This document shows, piece after piece, positions 1 through 11,419 of a stretch of 64,000 nt of DNA (positions within the stretch are counted from its first letter, which is position 1; each line of letters starts with the position of its first letter). Below the pieces are notes generated by a model that worked only from the letters and a program-made list of their open reading frames with translations, ran no database searches and was not told the origin of the DNA. Position numbers and translations under genes: made by a program. Where the stretch lies: positions 248,001 through 312,000 of the forward strand of contig BDSI01000016.1 of the NCBI GenBank assembly GCA_003117195.1, read 5' to 3'. Source of the stretch: Eudorina sp. 2006-703-Eu-15 (lineage: Eukaryota; Chlorophyta; Chlorophyceae; Chlamydomonadales; Volvocaceae).

Positions 1-3000
1 GGAAGCAGCAGCAGAGGCCCGGGGTGTGTGGCCGCGGGTTCCTTAGTCCCGAATGGGTGATGACTGATGAGCTGCCCCGAATGGGCAGGGCCGCTGGGCA
101 CTTCACTACAGCGTCCTCTTGGTAAGGTGTGGTGGGGCGAGGTGCAGGCTGCGGTGAAGCAAACGGCGGCAATGTTGAGGCATTGCGCCGCACCACCCAG
201 GAGCAGCGACACCGCACCGAAGGAGGGCCCTCAAACCTGACTCGATGAGGGCCGGGTCAGGTACAGGGCCCGGCTCCACCGCTACCACCACCGCTGCCGC
301 CACCGCTACCACCACCGCCGTCACCACCAACTCATCGCAGCCAAGAGAAACAGGGAACCCTCTCCCCAGTCCATCAGCGAAAACTCCAAGCTCCGGCAAT
401 CGTTAACCCTGCGGTCCCGGAGGCCTAGGTGAATAAGATCCTGTCCTTAGGGGCTGTACGGGCTGTCAGAGCCCTCAAGGGAGCGGAGGCCTTATGAGGA
501 AAGGCCTGAGGGCAGGATTCCGTTGCCGGGTACGTGCGTGACCCGTGGGGCACAACCGGCGCGAGCTCAAAACGCTTTCGTGGGTCTTGGTCTTGGCTCC
601 ACGACTCAGTTCCAACAGCAACGAAACTGAATCGTGAGGCTGTGAGGGACCCCCCATGGCGGCCCGCGGACAGCGGTGCAGGTCTTTGCCAGCGCCCGGC
701 GGTGGCCCCTTGTTGTTCGATCCGGCCGCGGGGCATCCGGCTGCGGGGCATCTGACCGCGGGGCAACGGGCCCGAGACGCTCTCGCCCTCGGGGTATCCG
801 AACGGAGGTCAGGGCTGGGCACCGCTGCGACAAAGATTCGCGAGGTGCTGGCCGCACCGTGGCCGTCACCGGTGCGCCGCCTGCCCGCCTGCGCCCCCTT
901 GCTGGAGAGGAAAAAGGCGTGAGAGCCGCAGTCCCGCGTCTGCAAGCCGCAGGGTCACGGCATGTCACCGCCAGCAAAAGACGCCACAACACCGGCTGTA
1001 GAGCTCTACCGCCCGATCAGCGCTGGATAGGCTGCCCCAAGCCGCGTGCGCTGCGGAAGATCCCAATATCAACATCAGAAGGAAGGGGATCGCATGACCG
1101 CATGACCGTGCGGAACGAAAAGCGGTATCGAGTACCTGCCGTCTGTGGGTCCTTCCGTCATTCCGGCTGTCCGTCAGTCCGGCTGCTGCCCATGTTGCTT
1201 GTTGGGCAGAAGAGGGGCTGTTGGTGCTTTGGTGGAGTTGTTTGGGTGGCATGCGGCGAAGCCAGTGTGGACTGAGACCTCCCGCTGCCGCCCGCTGCTG
1301 CCGCCGCTACTGCTGCTGTCGTACGACGGTGTGATTCCCGTAGGTGCTGTCCAGGGAGGGCTTTGACTCGCGGCTCCGGGACGTGGCCGCCGCCGCTGCT
1401 GCTGCTGCTGCTGCTGCTGCCGCCGCCGGTACCGGATCGTCCCGGTGACGGGGCAGCAGACGCAGACGCAAACGCAAACGCAGACGCAGGCTCCGCAGCG
1501 GTGGCGGCGGCGTTGGAAACGCGTCTGTGACAGCGCCGGTGTAGCGGAGAAGCCCGCAGCTGCAGCGTCCCGACGCAGTCCCGCGCCGCGGCCCTTCGGC
1601 GATGCGGCCCTATGGCGGTGATGGTGAAAAGGCGCCTCCACCACACCAGGGTGATTACACAAAGCAAAGGCCGGGCCGACCGTTGGCCTTGCGCCTTTGG
1701 GTCGGTCTGGAGCCGGTGGTGGCGGTTATACCACCGCGGTAACACAGCGGTGCGGGGAGACAAAGGGTTGGTTCAATACGGCCCCAATCGATTGGGTGAC
1801 ACGTGACGGGGTGAGGGGGCGGGCACGTGTAAGATCGTCGCGAAAGGGGAGGGGCGCGCTGGCGACGCGCTGCAGGGGGACGGGGTGCCTTCGAGCTGCG
1901 GCGGAGTTCGTTTGCGGCGCGCTGTTGTATTGGAAGCGCACTGACTCGCTGAGCTGGCATAGTCGCGACGTGTCGCGGAGCGGAGCCAGGCAGGGCATTG
2001 CCGTGCGCGGGCTGGAAGGGGCGCGTCTGAGGCGGCAGCAACGAGCGATGTGGCCCTCCAGGGGAACGCGGGGCTCGGCTGCGAGGGAGGGCACGACGGG
2101 ACTGTGCGCGGGGACGCGCTAAGCAAGTCTGTTACCGGGGGTTGCGTTCGGCAGCGGAGCCCCCTGCGCGACGTGACTGTTATAACTGGAAGGAATAATA
2201 GCGGAAACGAGATCGAGCCTGCTTCCCGCTCGCCCGCTTGCCTGCTTGCCTGTCCAACCAATGCGGCGGCGAGGTTGCGTAGCACAGAGCCAAGTCAATC
2301 TGGGGGAAGGCACGGGCCGTTGGGACAAAGAGCGAGGGCAATGGGAGGCGGGGGAAGTCTTACTCACGCGTCTCTCACTCACTCACTCACTCACGCACGC
2401 ACGCACGGGCATGCGGGGTCATGCAGCCTCCGGGTGTCTGGCGTCCCCATCCCATGGCCGGCAGGCCGCTGTCCATTGCTGCGGACCAAGCCACCCGGAC
2501 GGTGACCTTAACCATCGGTTTGGAACTGCTGTAAACTGCTGCGGGACCCCCTCCTCCGCGTCTCCGAGCCTCGAACCTTGTATGGACTCGCCTGCCCGAG
2601 AGCTTCCAGCCAGGAGGGGCCTGGTCGCGAGGAAGGCCGGCCCGTCAACCAACCCCAGAAAGCCTTCCTACCCACCTGCAGCTTTGTGGTCGTGCGTGCA
2701 GTCGGGAGGGTTGCTCGCGACCCGCCTTCCTGCGGCCTTCTCCTGTCTGGGGCTTACAGGCTTCTAGGTCTCCTCATTGATCACCAGTGGTAACTGATTT
2801 GGGTCGGGGGGGATCCATCGCGAAACACACACGAGTCGTGTGCGTGCGCATGCGTGAGGATGAGGGGAGGGCCTTTGAGAGGGGCATACGCGCATGAGGG
2901 CGGTCCCACTGCGGTCCGGTCGTGATGTGCGACCCTGTGGAGGTGCGCGTGGGTGAGGGCCCCACGGTGGTGTGTTGGAAAACAAACCGTGGTGGTTATG

Positions 3001-3779
3001 TGGCCACGACTCGGTGGCCGGACGCTGATGCCGGGCTGCGCCGCGCGGAACCCCCGTGAGGAGGGTGGTGCGGCTGCCAGAACACGCGACAGACGGTACA
3101 CGCGGCCAGCAATCCCGTCGTCGGAGGCTCTCCTTGGGGCCCAGCCGGCAGAGGCCGGCTTGGCACAGCCACGCAGTCAGCGCCGTAGGAAGCGGCTGCT
3201 CCGTGAATTATGTAGCTGCAGGGACGCCTACTCTTGCTTGGAGGTGCCCAGGTCATGCATAGCCCTGCAGCACAGACTCGTGTGTGGACGAACGGACGGA
3301 CGGGCGGACGAACGGACGGACGGACGGACCGGACGGACGGGCGAAACCTCCCCTCCGCGACACGCCCTCTTACACGCCGAGGGAAGAACGAACGTGTTGC
3401 CACCTACCTTAGTCCTCCCCTCTCGTCACCCACCCGTCCAGCGGTCACGCTCCCCGCTATGCGCGACCCCGGGGGTCGCCTTGCCCCTGACTCGCCGCAT
3501 GATGCCAACACACCCAACATAGACAGGCATGCGACAGGCGACCTTGCCCTTGGTGGATGCCTATCGCATCTTGCCGCGGTAATCACACCCCTGCCTTGCC
3601 ACTGACAAACACACAGACACGCACTCTTCCCTTGCCGGCCAACGAACACACAAACACGCCTGCGACAGACGGCCTTATGCTTGCTGTGCTGACTGTACAT
3701 ACGGTATCACGTACCTCCTCGACACCGACCGACTCTGGCATCCCCCCTCTCTTCCCGTACATGCCGTATAACCAAACAG
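1..3779. other. Long stretch without a recognisable gene
   Basis: Upstream of the first recognised ATPase exon I find no conserved protein block on either strand. In particular there is no GMxCxxC heavy-metal-binding motif, which a PAA-type ATPase should carry before this exon. The stretch holds simple repeats: GCT repeats near 1393-1425, CAGACG/CAAACG hexamers near 1459-1490, TCAC then GCAC repeats near 2376-2408, and ACGG repeats near 3290-3345. The open frames here are typical GC-rich chance frames. It may be a long intron, a diverged 5' end or a misjoined assembly segment. Confidence 0.5.
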
Positions 3780-6700
3780 GCGCTCTCCGCCGCGGGCTTC
3801 CCCTCCCAGCGCCGCGACCCCTCCGCCTCCTCCTCCGCCCTCACCGCCGCGCTGGCCGCCAAGCGCGCCGCCAAGGCGGACCGGCTGCGGGCGGCCACGC
3901 TGGACCTGGTCGTGGCCTGGGGCCTCGCGGCGGTGTGTGGCCTGGGTCACCTAGCCCACGCCTGGCCGGCGGCGCCCGCCTGGCTGCACGTACTGCACTC
4001 GGTACCCCTGAACGCGGCGCTGTCGGCGGCGGCACTGCTGGGCCCCGGGCGGGAGATCTTGGTTTCGGGGCTGCAGGCGCTGGTGGCGGGGCGGCCGGAC
4101 ATGAACACGCTGGTGGGACTGGGCGCCGGGGCGTCCTTCGGCGTCAGCTGCGTGGCGGCGGCGCTGCCCAAGCTGGGCTGGAAGACGTTCTTCGAGGAGC
4201 CGGCGATGTTGCTGGGTGAGCGAGCAGAGGCGAGCCTTTGGGCGAGGCTTGGGGTGGGCGAGCCCTGGGGCGAGGCGTGGGGTGGGCGAGTGAATGGGGT
4301 CGGGGTACATAGTGAAAGAGGGATGGGTCCTCAGGCCGCAGCGCCCCTCATCCACCGGTTCGCTCCTCGGCGGTCCGGTTTCGGCCCTTCGCGGTCGGCG
4401 GCTCCGCGCCCGGGAAGAGGTGTGAGTTTGGGTTTAGATGAGAAGCCCGCCCGACCCAAACCGGGAGAGGTGTGTGTGTTAGCAAGGAGAAAAGCTGAGC
4501 CGCGAACAAGCAGAACCGTGTCCAGAGGGGTGTGTGTGTGTGTTTACAAGTGGTGTGTGTTTGTGTGTGTGTCTGAACAGCATGGTCACCTACCGAGCAG
4601 TAGTGGTGCCCCCCCCGGGGTCTCACAACCCCACAACATACACACGCGTCCGCGGCTCAGTTCTCTTTTACACACGCGCCCGTATACTGGAGCTGGGTTT
4701 GGGTTGGGCGGGTTGCATTTCTAAACACACGCGCCCGTCCATACCCTCGCAGTTCAACGTTGCCTTCTACCAACGCGCTGTAAACACACACCCTCCCGCG
4801 CCCGTTTTCCTGGGCCGTTTGTTTTCTTACCCCCGCGCCCGCGCCCGTCCCCGCCCCCCCCAGGCTTTGTGTTGATCGGTCGGACGCTGGAGGAGCGCGC
4901 CAAGCTGCAGGCCAGCGCGGACATGGCGGCGCTGCAGGAGCTGGTGCCCACGAAGGCGCGACTGGTTCTCAGCGGCGACAAACACGCCGAGGTGGGCGGG
5001 GGCTGGGGCGGGGCGGGGGCGGGGGCGGGGCGGGGGCGGGGCGGGGGGCTGGGGGGGGCCGCCCGGCCCTGCGACAGCTCACCTGTTCGATCTGTGCGGG
5101 CACTGCCCCCGCGCGCGTCCGTGACAGAACCGTACGGGCTGGCGTGGTCCGGTACGGTACGGTACGGCCACGCGCCGGCACTGCACTGTAATCATCCCAT
5201 TCCGCGGCCGCCCTCACCCCTGCACCCACCCCTACCCCTACCCCCACCCGCAGGTGCCCGCGGAGGCCGTGAGCCCTGGGGACCTGCTGCTGGTGCTGCC
5301 CGGGGACCGAGTCCCCGTGGACGGGCTGGTGGTGGCGGGGCGCTCTTCAGTGGATGAGAGCGCGCTGACGGGGGAGCCGCTGCCGCTCACCAAGGCGCAG
5401 GGTGAGACCCGCGGGTCGGTCGGTCGGTCGGTCGCTTGGGGCAGGGAGGGAGGGCGCGGGCGGCGTGGGTACCCCAGCAATGATGTGGGGCGCTGTCGGC
5501 TGCTGGGCCAAGGGAGGCGAACCTGCTCAGGGATCGGAGAATTGTGTCATGGGAGATCCAGGCCCGGTGAGGTCGAGGCATGAGGGTGTGGGAGTACGGC
5601 GGAGGGAGAAGGTGGAGGGGAAGGGAGTCGTCGTTCGCTGCGGCGTTGTCTCTGTTGGCGCGCGCGGCTGCGTACGGCGGTACCCTGGAGGAGTCCACCC
5701 TAAACCCTGTCCCGGTACCTACGGGCCGCCGTTTCACACATTGGCGCCTCACAGGGGCGTTCCGCGACCCACGACGTATGTACGGCACCTCTTGTGGTCG
5801 GTGCTTTGTCCTGGCCTAGCGACGCCTACCCGGCGGCGGGGTTGCCTGAGAGCCCTTGAGGACCGCGAGATCTCGCGGATTTCGTACGGCATCCGTACAG
5901 TTTGTGTCACAATCGTATTGCCGTATTTTGTCGCACCCCGTCTTTCTAGGCGACAAGGTGACGGCGGGCACGGTCAACTGCGACGGCGCGCTGACTGTGA
6001 GGGCGGAGCACAGCGGCCAGGAGACCGTCATTGCGGACATCGTGAGGATGGTGGAGACGGCGCAGGTGGGGGCGGGGATGTGGGGCGGGGGTGTAGGGGA
6101 TGTAGGAAATTGGTGGACATATTTGGATTGTGTGGGGGGGAGAGGAGCTGGGGGTGGGGGGGGTTGGCGATGGGGCTGTGAGGGTGGGCGACCTGGCTCC
6201 TGCCCGGCCGGGTCGTTGTAACTTAGTGCCCTGGCGTTGGCGGATTTGGTAAGGGATGGTGCGTTTGCCCAAATCCCTGCATATCAATTTCCTCTCCCCC
6301 ACCTCTCCCGCTCTTCCCCCCAGGCCCGGACAGCGCCCATCCAGCGCCTGGCGGACACAGTGGCGGGCAAGTTCGCGTACGGCGTCATGGGGCTGTCCGC
6401 CGCCACCTTCGCGTTCTGGGCAGCCGTCGGCACGCGCGTGTTCCCGCAGGTGCGTGCTGCCGTACAACCAGGCTGCCGTACAACTAAGCTGCCGTACACT
6501 TGTCTGCTTCCCCGCCACCACCATCACCATCACCACCGGTCTCACTCACCCATCCCGCACGCCTGCCTTACTCGCCACGCCGCGTGCGTCCCGGGCACCG
6601 CACCCTCCGCCCCGCCCTTTCGCTCTGGCGGCCGCGCAGCTTCAATATGTCTAACAAAGGTGTCAATGTCCTAGGTCCGTACTTCCTTCCTTTAAATTTG

Positions 6701-9352
6701 TATATCAAGTATAATTTGTATACCAAGTATAATTTGTATACCAAGTATAATTTGTATACACCAAGTATAATCCTCCCTCCCTCAGGTCCTGGCCGGCAGC
6801 GCCGCCGGCCCCGCCGGCAGCCTCCTTCTCAGCCTCCAGATGGCCTGCAACGTGCTGGTGACGGCGTGCCCCTGCGCGCTGGGCCTGGCCACGCCCACTG
6901 CCGTACTGGTGGGCACCTCGGCGGGCGCCCGCCGCGGCCTCCTCATCCGGGGCGGCGACATCCTGGAGGCCGCATCCCAGGTGGATACCGTGGTGCTGGA
7001 CAAGACCGGCACACTCACCGTGGGCAAGCCGCAGGTGAGGGTACGGCGACGCCGTACAGATGATGACAATGTCGTACATGTTTTATTGGTTTCGTCGTAC
7101 AGGTGATGGTATTTCAAGACGTGTTGTGTAGGTGCGGGAGTAGGACTACCGTACTTGTCCGGGGTTTGACAGGCGGGGAGGTGTGCGTGTGTGTTGTGGG
7201 GAAATGAAACTCTTGCCTGCGCGCTGTAACCAGAGCTAGCCCACTGTAGCTAGGACTACGCCTAGACCGCTGGGAAAACGCATCTGGTCGCGGCGGCATC
7301 GTGCCCCTTTGCCGCCCCGTCAGGTCACCCACGTGCACGCCCTCATGCCGCTGGAGGCCCTCGTTGGCGACGGCGCCGCCGCCTGCGGCGGCAGCGCCGC
7401 CGACGTCGTACTGCAACTGGCGGCGTCGGCGGAGCGGCGGACGACGCACCCGGTCGCGCAGGCGCTCGTACGGGCCGCCGACCAGCTTCACCCGCCGACC
7501 GCGACGGCGACGGCGGCGGCGGCGGCGGCAGCGGCGGCGACGGCGGCGGATGCCACCGCGGCCGCCAGCTCGGCCGGCAGTGCGGCGGCAGCGGACGGCG
7601 GCAGTAACCACGGTCACGTCCCAGGCGGCGGAACTCTGTTGGATCTGTCCGTACTAGACGGCTCATTCGTACAGGAGCCGGGCAGCGGCGTCGCGGCGAC
7701 GGTTGGCGGCCGGCGGGTGGCGGTTGGCACTTTGGACTGGCTACAACGCCAAGGGGCTGACGTCACCGGGGCGGAGACCGCACTGGCGACGTACGGCATC
7801 CGTTGCGGCGCCGGCGGTGGCGCCGGCGGCGGCGGCGCCGCCGCCTTCACCTCCGACGATCTGGACTTCCCAGAACCCGCGCCGTCGTCGGCGCCGTCGA
7901 CGTCGACCGCCGCCGTACAGGGTGTCGGCAACAGCCACAGCCGCGTGTACGTCGCCGTCGACGGCGCCGTCGCGGGCGTCATCGACGTCGCCGATGCCGT
8001 ACGACCCGACGCGCGCGAGACCGTGGAGCGGCTGCACCGCCAGGGCATCCGCACGGTCATGCTCAGCGGCGACAAGCCGGCGGCGGCGGCGGAGGTGGCG
8101 GCGGCGGTGGGCATCGCCGCGGGCGACGTGTACGCCGACGTCAAGCCGGCGGGCAAGAAGGCGGTGGTGGAGGAGCTGCGGGGGTCGGGGCGCGTGGTGG
8201 CGATGGTGGGCGACGGCATAAACGACACGGGCGCGCTGGCGGCGGCGGATGTGGGCATCGCGATGGGCGGTGGTGTGGATGCGGCGTCGGAGGTGTCCAA
8301 GGTGGTGCTGATGGGGGATCAGCTGTCGCAGGTGGGGGCGGGCAAGGGGCGGGCAAGGGGCGGGTAGGGGTGGAGTCTTGGAAGGGTAGGGTAGGGGCGG
8401 GTAGGGGTGGGTAGGCGTGGTGGGCATGGTAGGGCCGGATGGGTTGGGGCCCGAGTCGGTGCTTCTTAGATATCTCTGGGTAGATATCTCTGGGTAGGGC
8501 GGCTTCTGACTGCGTGGCACCGGCACCGGCATTCGTCAGATCGTCACCTGCACGCATGTCCCAGGGCGCAGTAAAAGGTGAGAGGCCATAGCCAGGGTCA
8601 AGAGGGTTAGGGATTATGAGGGGTTCGCAGCGCCCGACGTGACAGCCTTGCCCCGCCGGAGGGCCCCAGCCGCCATGTCGCATTTATAAACCTATAAAAC
8701 CCTACAACCCGCTCAAACCTGCATGACGGCGTCCACCTCCCGTCAGGTCGCTGACACGGTCCAGCTGGCCCGGAGCACTCTGGCCAAGATCCGACAGAAC
8801 CTGGTGTGGGCGTTCGGCTACAACCTGGTGGCCATCCCACTGGCAGCGGGCGCGCTACTGCCGTCTGCCGGCATCTGCCTCACCCCCTCCATCAGCGGCG
8901 CCCTCATGGGTTTGTCATCCCTGGCTGTAGTGTCCAACTCGTTGCTGCTACAGCTCGAGGTCAAGCACCTGGGGACCACAGCCGCCGTCGGCGCGAAGAC
9001 GCGCGCCGACGCGTCTGCTGCGGCGGCACCGGTAAGGCCGCCGACCCGTGGGTCAGCTGCCGCGGCGGCGGCGGCTCCTCCGCCGCCGCAGCAGCGGGCA
9101 GCAGACTCGGACGGCGGTAGCTCTCAAGGAAGCGATGAGGGCAGCAGCGGCATGGAGGGCGTGCGGGCTGGGGCGTCAACGGCGACGGCCCCGGTGGCGG
9201 CGGTGACTGCATCGGCGGCGGCGGGGTTGGGAGTGGGTGAGCGAGCTCGCGGGGCTCCCTCGCTGCGGTCGCCGGGTATGCGGGCAGGCCCCGGGGGTCC
9301 GGACACCGCCCCGGGGCCGTCCAGCGGAGGGGTGCCCAGCGCCGCGGGTTAG
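3780..9352 (+). CDS. PAA: Cu(I)-transporting P1B-type ATPase, chloroplast PAA family (5' partial)
   Basis: Exports Cu(I) across a membrane using ATP. PAA1 and PAA2 of plants act in the chloroplast envelope and thylakoid and feed plastocyanin; I cannot tell which one this is. Exons: 3780-4215, 4864-4991, 5254-5401, 5950-6065, 6324-6449, 6786-7034, 7324-8331, 8747-9352, all in phase. Visible motifs in order: MNTLVGLGA and [11 protein letters not shown] (family-typical membrane segment), LTGEPLP (actuator), [12 protein letters not shown] with the copper-binding CPC, DKTGTLT with the phosphorylated Asp, THPVAQAL (the HP motif of the nucleotide domain), GDGINDT (hinge), then WAFGYN and the last membrane pair. 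The nucleotide domain carries an Ala/Thr-rich insert near 7495-7590. After the last membrane helix there is a low-complexity Ala/Gly/Ser tail of about 120 residues. The N-terminal transit peptide and HMA domain were not found. Confidence 0.93.
4428..4735. repeat. Dispersed GTGTGTTTA/CCCGCCCGACCCAAAC element, clustered copies
   Basis: This part of a PAA intron holds a direct copy (AGAAGCCCGCCCGACCCAAA near 4440) and an inverted copy (TTGGGTTGGGCGGGTTGCAT near 4700), with GTGTGT tracts between. The same element recurs near 20.6, 26.3, 32.9-33.3, 44.8-45.1, 45.5 and 46.2 kb. Confidence 0.6.
6104..6132 (+). repeat. Intronic 40-bp dispersed repeat, copy 1 (partial)
   Basis: It contains GGAAATTGGTGGACAT, the left half of the family best seen at 46601-46641 and 48282-48326. 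It lies in a PAA intron, in the sense direction of the gene. Confidence 0.6.
6622..6660 (-). repeat. Intronic 40-bp dispersed repeat, copy 2
   Basis: On the plus strand it reads GCTCTGG, then GCGCAGCTTCAATATGTC, the reverse complement of the family core. It lies in the PAA intron between exons ending 6449 and starting 6786. Confidence 0.6.
6695..6768 (+). repeat. AT-rich 18-bp tandem repeat, 4 units
   Basis: Four head-to-tail units of AATTTGTATACCAAGTAT (first with one change, last with a 2-bp insertion) sit just before the acceptor at 6785 in a PAA intron. The base composition is far from the GC-rich surroundings. Confidence 0.85.
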
Positions 9353-11025
9353 CGTGCCACGCCGTCACGGCTTCACGTCGGTGGGGGCAGGGCAGCGTTG
9401 ATGCGGCAGGGCACTTAGCGGCAGGGCAGGGGAGGTCGGTGCGCGCGCATTGTAAGTGGTCAGGACGGGCGGCCCGACGGCCGAAGCCGAAATCTTGGAC
9501 AGATCTTCAAGGAGAAGGAGAGATCTGTACGGGGATGTTCGGAGACCCCCCGGAGTGCGCGGGAGATTTACAGGACTGGGAACTTGGAAGTAATGCGTGG
9601 GATCGGATCGAGCTACCTTTCGACGGGTGGGTTGTACGGGTTGTACGGGCAGGAAGGGCGGAGGGGAAGCGATGCGGCCAACGGTTCATGCCCTGGAGAA
9701 GAGCATGCGTGGCCGCTACGGTGGTGGAACACGGATGGTGGTGGAATATACGGTAGAGTCCCAATGATGACAGCGCCCAGTGCAGCGAGACAATTTTGGC
9801 AGCGCGTAGTCTCGCGGGGTGGCGAAATACGGCAGTAGCGGTAGCAGTAGCAGTAGCAACAGCCGCTGCTGCAGGGGTGCAGCCGCAGCGGCGGCGGCAG
9901 CCGCCGTACCGTATGTGTTTGATGATAAACCCGCGCAAGCCGCATGCGGGTGTGCGGGCTGGGATGTTTGGAGGGGAGGGGCTGGGTGCGTGCGCCCCAC
10001 AGGACTTGAACAAGGCACCGGGCATTTGATTCAGGCGCCACCACAGGACGGTCACTTCCTTCCTAGGCGCATTAGGTATTACGGAGCAGCCCTCAGCGGT
10101 GCTCCTCCGGGTAGCGCCCCGAGGATGCGGAACGGGGCCATGCGGCCTGTCCCGGCGGTATCAGGAGCTTGGCTTGGGTCCGTCCTCAGTCGTCCCCGCG
10201 CCACGCGCGCCCACATGTAAGCAACGATACGGAAAGTCATGCGCCGTACAGCCGTACACACAAATGAACACACTTGCGCCAAGCGCACGCTGAAGGTTGC
10301 ACGCCTGCGCCCCAGACTTCCGGAAATCATGAGGGTGCGCTGGAGTCATAAGGATCGCGTTTTAATTATGAAACTTAGGCCGTTCAAAGCTTTCGACGCA
10401 GAGGACTCCGCCTCCTGGCCGTCTGACTGTCTGAGGCGATTGAGGCAGGTGCGGAGTACCAGCTGTCGAGGTCTAGGCATGATTTTTTGCAAAGCCACCG
10501 CCACAGGCGCGCGGCAGCTACCGTTGCGAGTTGTCGTAAATACCAAGGGGGTCTGGAGGCGTAGCGCTTCAATAGTCTGGACCTCTGGAGGCGTCGTTCT
10601 GCAACCCCGCCGAGGAACGGACCCGCAGGCATGTGCACCTCACATACCCCGTTGTAGGTTGTACCAAACCCCCGTGACGCGTCTAGACGGGTCCATCCGT
10701 TGGGTACCGTTGACCCAAACAAACGAACGCTGGCCGCCCTAACGGAAACGGAAACGGAGGCAGTTTGCCTGAGAGCGCCGGACCAACCCATACTAGTTCC
10801 GGCCACCCAGGAACGCTGCACCAACCCATAGTCCCATACTCGTCAATCCTGCAATGTAAGGGCCTGGGAGGGCTCGGCCAGATTGGCGGGCGAGGGCCGC
10901 CCCCCGTCATGTCACGCCGCGCCCGCCAACGGCCATCCGGACCACGCCGTACCATCAGGCCCATTCAACACCCTGGGACCCTCTCCCCCGCAGCCCGCTT
11001 TCCTACATCCCCCACAGCCGCCATC
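9353..11025. other. Intergenic region between PAA and ribokinase 3' ends
   Basis: The two genes converge here, so this holds both 3' UTRs. A GTAGCA-type hexamer repeat lies near 9836-9866 and a GGAAAC repeat near 10742-10757. I see no supported gene. Confidence 0.5.
9451..9455 (+). terminator. Probable poly(A) signal of the PAA gene
   Basis: TGTAA, the usual chlorophycean polyadenylation signal, lies about 100 nt after the stop codon. Confidence 0.45.
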
Positions 11026-11356
11026 TCATTGCCTGGCCAGCAGATCCTCCACCTCCGCGCGAGAGGGCAGCGAGGGCATGGCGCCCTTGCGCTGCACGCA
11101 AATGGACGCGGCCGCGGACGCGAACTGCAGCGCCGCCGGTGCGGCCTTGCCCTCCAGCACCGCCACCGCGTACGTGGCGGTGAAGCAGTCGCCCGCGCCT
11201 GGGGTTGCGGTGCCGCGCGGTGCAGTGGGGGGCGACAGGGGTTTGTAGTGCGGGACACCGGGAGAGAGCGCACGTGGGTGAGAGAGAGCGAGGAAACCAG
11301 CCCGGGACGAACCCTGGGGCCCAGGGAGGGCAGGCGGGCAGATCGGGTTGCGGCGG

Positions 11357-11419
<63 letters not shown>

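Noticed and set aside
1174..1662. Frame with alternating Cys-Val (CVCVCVCVC)
   Set aside because: It is produced by the CAGACG/CAAACG hexamer repeat; there is no other coding sign.
6695..6768. Possible CRISPR-like array
   Set aside because: The units are directly adjacent with no spacers and lie in a eukaryotic intron.
7303..7666. Arg-rich open frames on both strands over a PAA exon
   Set aside because: They are other-frame shadows of GCC/GCG codons in the ATPase nucleotide domain, whose own frame carries the conserved motifs.
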